NCBI RefSeq assembly: GCF_031759225.1
Contig: NZ_CP134494.1
Location: 312,001-376,000 of the forward strand
Length of the DNA: 64,000 nucleotides
Direction: 5' to 3'
Source: Mesobacillus jeotgali
GTDB lineage: Bacteria > Bacillota > Bacilli > Bacillales > Cytobacillaceae
Positions 33,852 through 43,273 of this stretch are shown here, one piece after another. The notes under the pieces are model-generated. The model did no database searches and was not told where the DNA came from. It saw only the letters and a list, made by a program, of their open reading frames with translations. Position 1 is the stretch's first letter; each line of letters opens with the position of its first letter. The position numbers and the translations under genes were made by a program.

Positions 33852-34085
33852 GATGTACCCAAAAAGGGCTGAAACCCAAGATTTCGGTAACAAGTAAGGC
33901 CAATATGTGCCCGAAAAAGCAAGGAATATAGGATTTCGGTAACAAGTAGGGGCCAATATGTGCCCGAAAAAGCAGGGAAACGAGGATTTCGGTAACAAGT
34001 TAGGGGCAACATGTGCCCGAAAGGACATATACGACTGCCTGGGTTAAAATTGTAGTGTATTTAAGGATTGCGGAAACAAGTATAT
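33852..34085 (+). repeat. Array F: 52-53-bp period repeats
   Basis: The 537-base aceA-yueI gap contains ATTTCGGTAACAAG at 33881, 33933 and 33986 (steps 52 and 53), each followed by about 15 bases and then TGTGCCCGAAA. A decayed front unit (ATGTACCCAAAAAGGG) starts near 33853, and a degenerate ATTGCGGAAACAAG lies at 34067. TTTCGG and CCGAAA within each unit are inverted, so each unit can form a hairpin. Minus-strand open frames across it are only translations of the repeat. Confidence 0.88.
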
Positions 34086-34103
34086 GTGGAGGGGGTGACT
34101 TAG

Positions 34104-34550
34104 TTGAGCGATAGTAAACTGGATGATTATCTGCAGCAGGGGATCCATGGTGCAAAACAGACTAAGCCGGATGAGAGACGGCGTTTCCTTACGACACTAA
34201 GGGAGCGGGTGGTCATTGCGCTTACGCAGGGCGAGGTGATGAGGAAGGGTGTTGAACCTGAGGTCGAGCAGCTGATGGATGAAAATCGTGAAGCCCACCT
34301 CTTTTTAAATGGAAATATATCATATCCTTATTTATCTGAATACATTAAAGCGGCTGAAAAGCGGGGCATCGAGTTCACGATCGTGACAAACAAGGATTAC
34401 GATTCCGAGCTCGGACTTGTTTTGGCCCATGACCATGCGATTGATAAAGAGGAGATTTATCTTGGTAAAAAGAAACCGGTGATCCAGACAGCTCAAGCCA
34501 GCAAGAAAAAGGGTTTCTTTTCTGGATTTGGGAAGTTATTTGGGAAGTAG
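34104..34550 (+). CDS. YueI family protein (DUF1694)
   Basis: 148 aa soluble protein. The DUF1694 core covers about residues 5-120 (RRRFLTTLRERVVIALTQGEV, quoted by region, and HLFLNGNISYPYLSEYIK), with a Lys/Gly/Phe-rich tail ending GFFSGFGKLFGK. Function unknown. TTG start with GGAGGGGGTGA 5 nt upstream. It directly follows array F. Confidence 0.8.
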   Translation: MSDSKLDDYLQQGIHGAKQTKPDERRRFLTTLRERVVIALTQGEVMRKGVEPEVEQLMDENREAHLFLNGNISYPYLSEYIKAAEKRGIEFTIVTNKDYDSELGLVLAHDHAIDKEEIYLGKKKPVIQTAQASKKKGFFSGFGKLFGK

Positions 34551-34553
34551 AGA

Positions 34554-34590
34554 CGAGGGAGCAGCCTTATAGGTTGCCTCTTTTTTTTTT
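34554..34590 (+). terminator. Terminator after the yueI-like gene
   Basis: GAGG...GCAGCC / GGTTGC...CCTC stem (about 34555-34580) followed by ten T residues. Confidence 0.85.
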
Positions 34591-34637
34591 GCCTCCAAAT
34601 TACTTTTTAAAAAAAAGCCCAAAGTTCATAAAAGTGG

Positions 34638-34696
34638 TTGTAAAACGACATGAGTGTCGTTATAATTAAATTAACAAAAATGACACTCGTGTCGTT
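34638..34696 (+). promoter_or_regulatory. MFS-TetR promoter with two palindromic operators
   Basis: TTGTAA (34638-34643), 17-base spacer, TATAAT (34661-34666). Operator O1, AACGACA-TGAG-TGTCGTT (34644-34661), fills the spacer exactly. Operator O2, AATGACA-CTCG-TGTCGTT (34679-34696), lies just after the expected start, 35 bases centre to centre. The near-identical half-sites strongly suggest a dimeric repressor, most likely the TetR protein encoded in the same operon. Confidence 0.85.
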
Positions 34697-34715
34697 TTAA
34701 AATGGAGGGATTATA

Positions 34716-35981
34716 ATGAATGGTCTTTCAAGAAATAAAGCGTTTATTACATTGATGGTAGCGCAGTTAATATCAAGTGTTGGTGACTGGTTAAGCGTCA
34801 TTGCGATCATAACGATGGTTGGATTGAAGTGGGAGGCATCTCCAATGGAGGTGTCCATGATTATCCTTTGTTTGGCGGTACCAATGGCACTGCTTGGGCC
34901 CTTTACCGGAACGATTGCTGACAGATTCAACAGAAAAGCATTAATGATACTTTCAGACTTAGTGAGAGCAGGCCTTATTCTGATTCTGGCTTTTGCCAAT
35001 TCTTTATGGACTGTTTATATATGCTTGTTCATGATTGGAATACTTTCAGCTGTATTTGTCCCGGCAAAGAACGGCAAGCTTAAGGAGCTTATAGATCAGG
35101 AGAATATGAAAAGTGCCATGTCGATTACTTCCATGATTGATTCCGGGACGAAGGTGCTCGGGCCATTGTTGAGCGGAATGTTGGTCTCAGCTTTTGGCAC
35201 CCAGCTGGTGTTCTTTATCGACTCTGGAACCTTTGTCCTTTCAGCTCTTCTGCTTCTTGCATTGCCAAAGGAAGCGGCAGCAATAGGGAGTGATGCCGCT
35301 GAGCCAGGGAATGCCTCATTTAAAGAGGACATCTTGGAAGGCATCAGGTTCATTAAAGGAAATCATTTTTTAATGGTGGGAATTTCAGTGTTAGGGATAA
35401 GCCTGTTAATTTTGCAGCTCTCTGACTCCCAAATCATCGTATTGCTCAGGGAACTGTCGAATGTTTCACCAGACCTGTTCGGTTATATCGTCACAGCTTC
35501 AGGGGTCGGAATGTTTTTGGCAGGAATGCTCTTGGCTAAAAAAACAGATTACAATGCCCTGGTTTTGATGTTCATTGGAGTTTGTGGGATTGGGGTCGGT
35601 TTTAGTATGATGGCTGTATGTACAGTATGGGATTTAGCCCTGCCAACCTTGTGGGGGCCAACTCTCGGATTGGTTGCTGGATTTTCTGGAGGATTGGTGT
35701 TCATTCCATTTCAGGCTGCTGTCCAAACCGACACTCCGGTACACATGACAGGCAGGGTTTTTGGTGTATTAAATAGTGTAACCACCACTGCGACGATCAT
35801 TGGGCCATTGGTTGGAGGATTGCTTGCTACTATTTTGGGAGTGATCCCGACATTTGTGATTACTGGAATCTTATTGGTTGCAGTCGCAGTGGTTGGTCTC
35901 ATTTTTAAAAGTAAAATAGAACGGGGGAGAGTCAATGTCTCCGAAGGTCAGTCAGGAGCACATGGAACAGCGTCGAGCTGA
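34716..35981 (+). CDS. MFS transporter, MefA/EntS-like exporter
   Basis: 421 aa with about 12 transmembrane helices. The loop GTIADRFNRKALMILSDLVRA (residues 69-89 by position) holds the MFS motif A-like D-R-x-x-R/K. The profile is that of MFS_3 transporters, which export macrolides, siderophores or other small molecules; the substrate is unknown. GGAGG lies 10 nt before the ATG. It is co-transcribed with and overlaps the TetR gene by 47 bases. Confidence 0.85.
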   Translation: MNGLSRNKAFITLMVAQLISSVGDWLSVIAIITMVGLKWEASPMEVSMIILCLAVPMALLGPFTGTIADRFNRKALMILSDLVRAGLILILAFANSLWTVYICLFMIGILSAVFVPAKNGKLKELIDQENMKSAMSITSMIDSGTKVLGPLLSGMLVSAFGTQLVFFIDSGTFVLSALLLLALPKEAAAIGSDAAEPGNASFKEDILEGIRFIKGNHFLMVGISVLGISLLILQLSDSQIIVLLRELSNVSPDLFGYIVTASGVGMFLAGMLLAKKTDYNALVLMFIGVCGIGVGFSMMAVCTVWDLALPTLWGPTLGLVAGFSGGLVFIPFQAAVQTDTPVHMTGRVFGVLNSVTTTATIIGPLVGGLLATILGVIPTFVITGILLVAVAVVGLIFKSKIERGRVNVSEGQSGAHGTASS

Positions 35982-36558
35982 AATTTTAAAGGCGGCAGAG
36001 AAAGTTTTCATTGAATATGGATTTGAGCGGGCCACGATGAAGCACATAATGGACGCTGCGAATGTCAGCAGAGGCGGGCTGTATCAATATTTTTCAAATA
36101 AAGAAGCAGTGTTCGAAACCATTCTTGAAGAAGGATTATCGCTGGAATTGGATGAGACATTGCAGATGTTAAAGGAAAATGCGACATCTTACTGGGATAT
36201 GCTGATGAAAACCATCTTTGGGGAGGGCGGTGAGCCTGATGATGAGATGGATCCTTTAGCCCCGGCAAAACTCGAATTCTTTATCATCGGAAGGAATGAT
36301 GAGCACAGGAGAGCATACGGAACAACACGATACAATAATGGATTGAAAATATATGCCCATATTATCGAACATGGCCAAAGGAGCGGTGAGTTCAGCACGA
36401 GGTATGACCATGAAATCATCGCACGTTCAATCATTGCCTTCATCGACGGCTTAGCCGTAGAGGACGCGATGTTATCAAGAGAAGATTTGAAAATCAAAGA
36501 GCAATCCATCTTGTTTGTCGAATATTTAAAATTAGCCCTAGGAATAAATGGTGACTAA
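35935..36558 (+). CDS. TetR/AcrR family regulator
   Basis: 207 aa. The N-terminal DNA-binding domain (about 10-60) contains RAEILKAAEKVFIEYGFERA and the recognition region NVSRGGLYQYFSNKE (41-55). The helical ligand domain follows. GGGGGAG lies 5-6 nt before the ATG, within the end of the transporter gene. It probably represses its own operon by binding the two TGTCGTT palindromes at 34644-34696 until a substrate of the exporter binds. Confidence 0.9.
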   Translation: MSPKVSQEHMEQRRAEILKAAEKVFIEYGFERATMKHIMDAANVSRGGLYQYFSNKEAVFETILEEGLSLELDETLQMLKENATSYWDMLMKTIFGEGGEPDDEMDPLAPAKLEFFIIGRNDEHRRAYGTTRYNNGLKIYAHIIEHGQRSGEFSTRYDHEIIARSIIAFIDGLAVEDAMLSREDLKIKEQSILFVEYLKLALGINGD

Positions 36559-36585
36559 GCTGGATTAATTTAATCACACAGCAGC

Positions 36586-36615
36586 AGGAATGGTGTTATT
36601 CGCCATTCCTTTTTT
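36586..36615 (+). terminator. Terminator after the MFS-TetR operon
   Basis: AGGAATGG (36586-36593) / CCATTCCT (36603-36610) then T-run. Confidence 0.88.
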
Positions 36616-36791
36616 ACTGATAAGAGTAACAAAGTTAATTATATTCCATAAAATAGTCTTCTTTCCTGCGATCACATATCTCTCATGTTAAAATAGTACA
36701 AACAGCAAGGCTTGTATTGCTTTAACGTGGAAAACTTTGTTATGATCATTATTATTATTATTGTCAGACGATTTAAGATGGAGGTGCTTTT

Positions 36792-37082
36792 ATGTCAAGG
36801 ATTTCTGAGGAACAGGTGAAGCGTGTTGCACACCTGGCAAGATTGGCGATTACGGAAAATGAAGCGCAAATGCTGACGGAACAGCTGGATAAAATCATTA
36901 CATATGCGGAGCAGCTTAATGAGCTGGATACAGATAATGTGGAACCGACTTCCCATGTTCTTGAAATCAAGAATGTCATGCGAGAGGATCGTGCCCAACA
37001 AGGACTTCCTCGTGAGGAAGTGTTGAAGAATGCACCTGAGCACCAGGATGGGCAGTTCAAAGTGCCAGGGATTATGGAATAG
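36792..37082 (+). CDS. gatC: Asp-tRNA(Asn)/Glu-tRNA(Gln) amidotransferase subunit C
   Basis: 96 aa. Small subunit that wraps GatA and GatB in the transamidosome. The [16 protein letters not shown] start and the [18 protein letters not shown] segment are typical. GGAGG lies 7 nt before the ATG; gatA follows after 11 bases. The preceding gap contains an ATT microsatellite at about 36745-36763. Confidence 0.94.
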   Translation: MSRISEEQVKRVAHLARLAITENEAQMLTEQLDKIITYAEQLNELDTDNVEPTSHVLEIKNVMREDRAQQGLPREEVLKNAPEHQDGQFKVPGIME

Positions 37083-37093
37083 GAGGACCGGTG

Positions 37094-38551
37094 ATGAGTT
37101 TATTTGAACATAAGATTTCCGAGCTGCATGAGCTTATACATAAAAGAGATTTGAGCGTTTCCGATTTGGTCGACGAGTCGTTCAAGCGAATTGGCGAGGT
37201 CGAGGGCAAGGTCCAGGCTTTCTTAACTTTGGATGAAGAAAATGCGAGGGCAGCGGCTCGATCATTGGACGACAAGATGATCCAGAGTGCACCAACGAGC
37301 AAGCTGTTCGGCCTGCCAATTGGGATCAAGGACAATATTGTTACAAAAGGGCTGCGTACGACCGCAGCGAGCAAGATTCTAGAAAACTTTGACCCTATTT
37401 ATGATGCGACTGTCGTTCAGAAGTTGAAGCAGGCTGAAACAGTGACCATCGGCAAATTGAATATGGACGAGTTCGCGATGGGATCCTCCAATGAAAATTC
37501 CGGTTTTAAAAATACATTAAACCCATGGAATCTTGACCGTGTACCTGGTGGTTCCTCGGGCGGTTCGGCTGCATCGGTTGCTGCTGGGGAAGTCCTTTTC
37601 TCGCTTGGTTCCGATACAGGCGGATCGATTCGGCAGCCGGCATCATTCTGCGGAGTTGTCGGCATGAAGCCTACATATGGACTGGTTTCACGCTTCGGCT
37701 TGATTGCCTTCGCTTCCTCTTTGGATCAGATCGGCCCGATCACACGCAATGTAGAAGACAATGCTTTTCTTTTAAAAGCAATCGCTGGGCACGATGAAAT
37801 GGATTCGACATCTGCAAATGTGGACATCCCAGACTATATCGCTTCATTGACTGGCGATATCAAGGGCTTAAGAATCGCTGTGCCGAAGGAATACCTTGGC
37901 GAAGGAGTCAGCGAGGAAGTACGAAAATCGGTGATGGATGCGCTTGTGATCCTGGAACGCCTTGGGGCAACGTGGGAAGAAGTATCCCTGCCACACTCCA
38001 AGTATGCGCTGGCAACTTACTACCTGCTGTCTTCATCGGAGGCGTCCGCTAACCTGGCGCGCTTTGATGGCGTCCGTTATGGCTATCGTTCACCAAACTC
38101 AGAAAACCTTCTCGATATGTACAAGATGACACGAGAGGAAGGCTTTGGGGAAGAAGTAAAGCGCCGGATCATGCTGGGGACGTTTGCGCTTAGTTCTGGT
38201 TATTATGATGCTTATTATAAAAAAGCACAGAAGGTCCGCACACTGATCAAGCAGGATTTCGAAAAGGTATTCGAACAATACGATATCATCGTTGGGCCAA
38301 CAGCTCCTACGCCGGCCTTTAAAATTGGCGAGAACACGAGGGATCCGATGACGATGTATGCGAATGATATTTTGACTATACCGGTTAACCTGGCTGGTGT
38401 GCCTGCGATTTCGGTTCCATGCGGCTTTGACAAGGGTCTGCCGCTTGGACTGCAAATCATCGGCCGTCATTTTGATGAAAGCACAGTCTATAAAGTCGCC
38501 CACGCATTTGAACAGGCGACAGATTTCCATAAACAACAACCTGAGCTGTAA
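37094..38551 (+). CDS. gatA: Amidotransferase subunit A
   Basis: 485 aa, amidase-signature enzyme releasing ammonia from glutamine. The Ser-cisSer-Lys triad is visible in GIKDN (Lys near 77) and [14 protein letters not shown] (about 151-164), with [11 protein letters not shown] (about 174). The ATG at 37094 is 7 nt from AGGAGG and aligns with known GatA starts; the GTG at 37091 is rejected. Confidence 0.96.
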   Translation: MSLFEHKISELHELIHKRDLSVSDLVDESFKRIGEVEGKVQAFLTLDEENARAAARSLDDKMIQSAPTSKLFGLPIGIKDNIVTKGLRTTAASKILENFDPIYDATVVQKLKQAETVTIGKLNMDEFAMGSSNENSGFKNTLNPWNLDRVPGGSSGGSAASVAAGEVLFSLGSDTGGSIRQPASFCGVVGMKPTYGLVSRFGLIAFASSLDQIGPITRNVEDNAFLLKAIAGHDEMDSTSANVDIPDYIASLTGDIKGLRIAVPKEYLGEGVSEEVRKSVMDALVILERLGATWEEVSLPHSKYALATYYLLSSSEASANLARFDGVRYGYRSPNSENLLDMYKMTREEGFGEEVKRRIMLGTFALSSGYYDAYYKKAQKVRTLIKQDFEKVFEQYDIIVGPTAPTPAFKIGENTRDPMTMYANDILTIPVNLAGVPAISVPCGFDKGLPLGLQIIGRHFDESTVYKVAHAFEQATDFHKQQPEL

Positions 38552-38564
38552 AGGGGTGAAAACG

Positions 38565-39992
38565 ATGAAGTTTGAAACGGTAATTGGCCTTGAGGTCCAT
38601 GTAGAATTAAAAACAGAATCGAAAATCTTTTCGGCGAGCCCGAACCATTTTGGTGCCGAGCCGAATACAAATACTAGCGTAATCGATCTTGGATATCCGG
38701 GAGTATTGCCAGTCGTGAATAAAAAAGCGGTTGAGTATGCAATGAAAGCCGCTATGGCTCTGAACTGTGAAATCGCGGAGCATACGAAGTTCGACCGGAA
38801 AAACTATTTTTACCCAGATAACCCGAAGGCCTACCAGATTTCCCAGTTTGACAAGCCGATCGGTGAGAACGGCTGGATTGAGATCGAGGTGAATGGCTAT
38901 ACAAAGAAAATCGGGATTACCCGGATCCACATGGAAGAGGATGCAGGAAAGCTGACACATGGAAAGGGATATTCCCTTGTTGACTACAACCGCCAGGGAA
39001 CGCCGCTGGTCGAGATCGTATCGGAGCCCGATATAAGCACTCCTGACGAAGCTTATGCCTATCTTGAAAAGTTGAAGTCCATCATCCAATACACGGGCGT
39101 ATCGGATTGCAAGATGGAAGAAGGTTCACTCCGCTGTGATGCGAACATCTCCATCAGGCCAGTGGGGCAGAAGGAATTCGGAACGAAAACTGAGCTCAAG
39201 AACCTGAATTCATTCAACTTCGTCCGTAAAGGGCTTGAGTACGAAGAAAAACGTCAAGAACAGGAAATCCTCGCTGGCCGCGAAATCCAGCAGGAAACAC
39301 GCCGCTACGATGACGCGTCAAACACCACCATTTTAATGCGTGTAAAGGAAGGCTCTAATGATTATCGTTATTTCCCTGAACCGGACCTTCCGGATCTTTA
39401 TATCGATGAAGATTGGAAAGCGCGTGTCCGTGCGGAAATCCCAGAGCTTCCCGACGAGCGCAAAAAGCGATATGTCGAGGAAATGGGACTGCCAGCTTAT
39501 GATGCAGAGGTGCTAACAGTATCAAAAGAAATGGCTGATTTCTTTGAATCGGCTGTGAAAGCCGGGGCGGATCCTAAGCAGGCATCCAACTGGCTGATGG
39601 GCGAGTTCTCTGCCTACCTGAAGGCTGAATCGAAAGAGCTGAATGAAACAGCATTGACTCCTGAAGGAATTGCCGGATTGATCAAGCTGATCGAGAACGG
39701 CACGATTTCCTCAAAGATTGCCAAACAAGTCTTTAAGGAATTGGTCGAAAAGGGCGGTGACCCGGAGAAAATCGTTAAGGAAAAAGGACTTGTCCAAATC
39801 TCTGACGAAGGTGAATTGCTCAAAATCATCACCGAAATCATCGACGCCAACCCGCAATCCGTTGAGGACTTCAAAGGCGGTAAGGATAAGGCAAAAGGCT
39901 TCCTTGTCGGCCAGATCATGAAAGCGACAAAAGGCCAGGCGAACCCGCCGCTAGTAAACAAGTTGCTAGTCGAAGAATTGAATAAGAGATAA
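38565..39992 (+). CDS. gatB: Amidotransferase subunit B
   Basis: 475 aa. Kinase/transferase subunit that activates Glu or Asp on misacylated tRNA. It starts [15 protein letters not shown] and contains [15 protein letters not shown] and [13 protein letters not shown] [11 protein letters not shown]. The C-terminal YqeY-like tail begins near 405. AAGGGGTGA is 5 nt before the ATG. The operon ends at a strong terminator. Confidence 0.96.
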   Translation: MKFETVIGLEVHVELKTESKIFSASPNHFGAEPNTNTSVIDLGYPGVLPVVNKKAVEYAMKAAMALNCEIAEHTKFDRKNYFYPDNPKAYQISQFDKPIGENGWIEIEVNGYTKKIGITRIHMEEDAGKLTHGKGYSLVDYNRQGTPLVEIVSEPDISTPDEAYAYLEKLKSIIQYTGVSDCKMEEGSLRCDANISIRPVGQKEFGTKTELKNLNSFNFVRKGLEYEEKRQEQEILAGREIQQETRRYDDASNTTILMRVKEGSNDYRYFPEPDLPDLYIDEDWKARVRAEIPELPDERKKRYVEEMGLPAYDAEVLTVSKEMADFFESAVKAGADPKQASNWLMGEFSAYLKAESKELNETALTPEGIAGLIKLIENGTISSKIAKQVFKELVEKGGDPEKIVKEKGLVQISDEGELLKIITEIIDANPQSVEDFKGGKDKAKGFLVGQIMKATKGQANPPLVNKLLVEELNKR

Positions 39993-39997
39993 TAGCG

Positions 39998-40027
39998 AAA
40001 GCTGGCGAACCAATCGCCAGCTTTTTT
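39998..40027 (+). terminator. Terminator after gatCAB
   Basis: AAAGCTGGCGA (39998-40008) / TCGCCAGCTTT (40014-40024), loop ACCAA, T-run to 40027. The remaining bases to 40284 are AT-rich and show no gene or clear promoter. Confidence 0.92.
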
Positions 40028-40284
40028 GTCGATATTTCCCGGGAAAGAGGGAAATTTACACCGAAAAATAGTTCTTTAAATACATATTCTTACAAACGTG
40101 CTGGTGCTAATATAAGCTTAAGGGGCTGACCTTATTTTACTTAGGAATATTTAGTTGGATATAGCCTTTATTGAACAGGAAGATTTAATGAGCCAGCCTT
40201 CTTTTTAAACTGGAATTCTGGTAGAAAAAGCACACGGAGCAGGAAACGAAGTGGCTGGATACTAAATATAACGGTGGTGCAAAA

Positions 40285-41496
40285 GTGGTCAAATTTTTGA
40301 AGGAAGGCAATGTAAGAATACGGATTAATGATGACGGCGTAGTATCAGTGAAAATTAATGAAGACAATCTCAAGGAATCAATAGCCTATATTCAAGAACA
40401 CCAGATTAATAATGTCGATATTTCTTATGAGCTGGAGCATGTAAATTTTTTAAATGAATGTCCAGAAATTGAAAGGCTTTCCATTGGGGGCGAAGACTTA
40501 AAAGATGTTTCAGGACTTTACCATTTAAAAGACCTAAAGTCGCTGTCAATCAATGAAACGAGACCATCTCTGGAGATTGATTTTGAAAGGATGCCTTTAC
40601 TTGAAGTGCTTTATGGGCAGCTTCCGTCCAAAGCAAAAGGGATAGAGACATTGGAGAACTTAAAAGAAATGAGGCTCTGGAGTTACAAGCCGAAGACTAA
40701 AAACCTTGAACAATTTTCAGACCTTAAGAATCTGGAATCCCTGGAGTTGATCCAATCTAATATCACTTCATTATTGGGGGTGGAGGGACTGGAAAGCCTG
40801 GAAAAGCTGGGCTTATTCTATTTAAGGTCCTTTCATGATTTGAAGGACATTAAAAATCTATCAAAAAGCCTGAGAGTTTTAAATATCGAGAAATGTAAAA
40901 AAATCGATGATTATACTCCTATTGCAGAGTTAAAAGGATTAGAAAAGCTACTTCTGATGGATTGCGAGGAACTAGCCTCAATCCAGTTTGTCAATTCATT
41001 GCCTCATTTAAAGTTGCTTGCTTTCGGAGGGACCACTGTGCTTGATGGGGATTTACATCCATGTGAACGTATAGAGGAGGTCTATTTTACACAGAAAAAA
41101 CATTACACACATCGGTTGAAGGATTACACCGCTGTAAAGAAAAAGGAGGATGAAATTTTGGCAAAGCCACAATCAAATGAAACAATCCCAACTGTTCTAT
41201 GGAGAGCGCGAATGAAAGATGGAGATGATATGTTCAGCGAGGAGGCTATAGCCGCTTCTGAAAAAGCACTTCAGAGGTATGTCTCTTCTCTTGAGTCTTT
41301 GAACAACCCTACGGAAAAGGCTATTCTGAAGAAAGTAAAAGAAGTCGTAATCGAATTTAACAGGCTCAACGACGAATACGATTATTTCATAGAAACACTG
41401 GAACGCGAAGAATTATATGAATTCATTGATGGAAAAGCCCGGGAAGCCGGTCTTGAGCCTGACGAGGATATTACTGAAGAGTGGAGAGAGTGGTAA
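40285..41496 (+). CDS. Cytosolic leucine-rich-repeat protein
   Basis: 403 aa, no signal peptide. Leucine-rich repeats of 20-24 residues run from about 50 to 265 (e.g. LKDLKSLSINE, LESLEKLGLFY, LKGLEKLLLMD). A charged helical C-terminal domain (about 285-403) rich in Glu and Lys follows. LRR proteins of this layout occur beside toxin-immunity loci and as orphan scaffolds, but no specific role can be assigned. GTG start, 5 nt after GGTGGTG. First gene of an AT-rich three-gene cluster absent from the usual gatB-opuE interval. Confidence 0.65.
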   Translation: MVKFLKEGNVRIRINDDGVVSVKINEDNLKESIAYIQEHQINNVDISYELEHVNFLNECPEIERLSIGGEDLKDVSGLYHLKDLKSLSINETRPSLEIDFERMPLLEVLYGQLPSKAKGIETLENLKEMRLWSYKPKTKNLEQFSDLKNLESLELIQSNITSLLGVEGLESLEKLGLFYLRSFHDLKDIKNLSKSLRVLNIEKCKKIDDYTPIAELKGLEKLLLMDCEELASIQFVNSLPHLKLLAFGGTTVLDGDLHPCERIEEVYFTQKKHYTHRLKDYTAVKKKEDEILAKPQSNETIPTVLWRARMKDGDDMFSEEAIAASEKALQRYVSSLESLNNPTEKAILKKVKEVVIEFNRLNDEYDYFIETLEREELYEFIDGKAREAGLEPDEDITEEWREW

Positions 41497-41515
41497 GGAG
41501 AATGAGGGGGTCAAA

Positions 41516-42175
41516 ATGGAATTAAAGGAAATTATACTGTCTGACATGACAAACAGGCCAAAAAAGGGCGAGACAGGTTTTAACCATCAAACCAGAATCT
41601 TTCAATTGCTGATGAGCAGATATTTAAAAGGGATTGAGACCAATGAAGACAGATGTTTACATATTTATTGCATTGATAAAGTAAAAGAAATTGAAATTGA
41701 TGATTATACAATTGAAAATGGACGGACCGTGAAGATCCCTTATAATCCGATTGAGTTTTTGAAGCTTAATACTGTTGAAGATAAATATGAGGAGTATGTA
41801 AGAATCTTCGACAATTATATTGCTCCGGTTTTTCGGGAACTGGACTGGAGTTACTCTCCTGTCATTCAGGCGCTTGAAAAAATTAAAGACCATCATTACC
41901 AGGCTGAATTTCTGTTAAAAAACACACCTAAAAAGAGTCCGGATAAAAGATATACAGCAATAGTGCTTGGTATTCACAGTGTGAGTTCTTTTCAGCTGAT
42001 CGCCAGGATTTTTGATAAAGACGGCTTGATGATAAAAGAGAAGGTTTTGGCGAAAGAGGTTCCAAATGAGATAGTTTATGGAAGGTTTTTAGGAGTAGCA
42101 GCCTGGAAAGATCATCAAACCTTTGAGGTCCGTTCGAAATCCAGCCAGTGGGCAGGTATAATTTCAGTTGATTAA
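41516..42175 (+). CDS. Uncharacterised protein, 219 aa
   Basis: Not recognised. A soluble protein starting MELKEIILSDMTNRPKKGE, acidic/basic mixed, with an aromatic-rich middle (RELDWSYSPVIQALEKI, about 119-135) and a beta-rich C-terminus ending WAGIISVD. No signal peptide, membrane segment or known catalytic motif is visible. GAGGGGG lies 5 nt before the ATG. It follows the LRR gene by 19 bases and precedes a 61-residue gene by 18, so the three probably form one operon. Confidence 0.6.
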   Translation: MELKEIILSDMTNRPKKGETGFNHQTRIFQLLMSRYLKGIETNEDRCLHIYCIDKVKEIEIDDYTIENGRTVKIPYNPIEFLKLNTVEDKYEEYVRIFDNYIAPVFRELDWSYSPVIQALEKIKDHHYQAEFLLKNTPKKSPDKRYTAIVLGIHSVSSFQLIARIFDKDGLMIKEKVLAKEVPNEIVYGRFLGVAAWKDHQTFEVRSKSSQWAGIISVD

Positions 42176-42193
42176 AATCCAGGAGTTGTGGTC

Positions 42194-42379
42194 ATGTATG
42201 ATGAATTTCTGCAAAAGATAGACAAGCTTTATGAATATGACCGAAAAAAACTTAGGACTGGCACAATCCTTTATGGAAAGCAGGTTAATACCTATAAAAC
42301 TTTGACGGGGTTGCTGGAAGCAGTATATGAGGAAGGCGAGAGGCTGGTTTTTAACAATGAATATCTTGATTTTGAATAA
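42194..42379 (+). CDS. Uncharacterised small protein, 61 aa
   Basis: Not recognised. Starts MYDEFLQKIDKLYEYDRKKL and ends ERLVFNNEYLDFE; probably a short helical protein with an acidic end. AGGAG lies 8 nt before the ATG at 42194; a GTG at 42188 is an alternative. Third gene of the LRR cluster, ending at a bidirectional hairpin. Confidence 0.55.
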   Translation: MYDEFLQKIDKLYEYDRKKLRTGTILYGKQVNTYKTLTGLLEAVYEEGERLVFNNEYLDFE

Positions 42380-42380
42380 G

Positions 42381-42416
42381 AAAACTAAAAGGCCCTTCTA
42401 TCTGGGCCTAGTTTGG
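42381..42416. terminator. Hairpin between convergent genes
   Basis: AGGCCC (42390-42395) / GGGCCT (42404-42409) extended by AACT/AGTT. On the minus strand it is followed by TTTTAGTTTTC, a reasonable terminator for the minus-strand gene; it may also stop the plus-strand cluster. Confidence 0.65.
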
Positions 42417-42417
42417 A

Positions 42418-43155
42418 TTATTGCCGGTCGCCATACGTCAAAATTCTAATCAATGTTTCCTTATCCTCGACCGTCTGCTGAAGAAATTCTGTATTAAAGA
42501 TCAAGTATATTGGTGCTGTATATATTCGAAGCTCTGGATAATGTGTCTTCTTCAATTCCTCCATATTATCTGATATCTGAAAGGAATCAAGCTTTTCCTT
42601 TACCTCTTCAGGAATGTCAAACTTTTCTGACTCTCCACGTGGAACAATCGCAAGGACAGCGAGTTTTTCCGGATCCTTTGATAAAAAATCATATAGGGGT
42701 GGAAGTTCTTCGATATCGAGCTTTACATAGTAAGTACTAAATTCCTTTCCCCATACCGCTTTTATCTTAAAATAGGTTCTTTCCATGTAAGGGTTTTTTG
42801 GAATGGGAATGCTATTACCTTCAACAGTCTTCTTTTCCATGCCTGGCAATGTATTTATCTGGCTGATTAAAATAGAATCAGGGACTATTTCTGGAGGAAA
42901 TGAGACTTCTAGTGTTTCTCTTTCCTTCACCCTGGATGGATTCATGCCAGCCATGGCATTGAGCGGATCCACTTTCTCCGTTTTGGTGCCATGCCAATCA
43001 TATTGGCCGAGAATTTGTGGAATCTCCTGTCCATTCACCGTTACGATTGGTACAGGCGGCTTTTCCTCTTTATATAATTTATAGCTGTCCATGGCAATCA
43101 ATACGATCAACAGCAATATGGCAGTTGTTCCATAGAATAGCAGCTTTCTCTTCAT
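42418..43155 (-). CDS. Membrane-anchored protein of unknown function
   Basis: 245 aa. One N-terminal transmembrane helix (about 3-22, LLFYGTTAILLLIVLIAM), then an extracytoplasmic domain with VTVNGQEIPQILGQYDWHG and VSFPPEIVPDSI. It has no lipobox cysteine. This layout resembles the many small Bacillus membrane proteins of unknown role. GAGGAG lies 6 nt before the ATG at 43155; the ATG 18 bases earlier has no site. It is downstream of opuE, behind a terminator. Confidence 0.7.
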   Translation of the reverse strand: MKRKLLFYGTTAILLLIVLIAMDSYKLYKEEKPPVPIVTVNGQEIPQILGQYDWHGTKTEKVDPLNAMAGMNPSRVKERETLEVSFPPEIVPDSILISQINTLPGMEKKTVEGNSIPIPKNPYMERTYFKIKAVWGKEFSTYYVKLDIEELPPLYDFLSKDPEKLAVLAIVPRGESEKFDIPEEVKEKLDSFQISDNMEELKKTHYPELRIYTAPIYLIFNTEFLQQTVEDKETLIRILTYGDRQ

Positions 43156-43234
43156 CAGTTTCTCCTCATGCATTAATTTATCATTATTGAATTCTATCGA
43201 TGATATGTAAATTCCTGTAATGTTTATTCGGAAT

Positions 43235-43268
43235 GCGAAAATACCACAGAGAAAAATCTCTGTGGTAT
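43235..43268 (-). terminator. Terminator after opuE
   Basis: ATACCACAGAGA (43241-43252) / TCTCTGTGGTAT (43257-43268), 12-bp stem with a 4-nt loop, then a short T-stretch on the minus strand. Confidence 0.8.
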
Positions 43269-43273
43269 CGAAT

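Noticed and set aside
33646-34028. Three overlapping minus-strand frames
   Set aside because: All are translations of the 52-bp repeat array, with repeated text and no ribosome sites.
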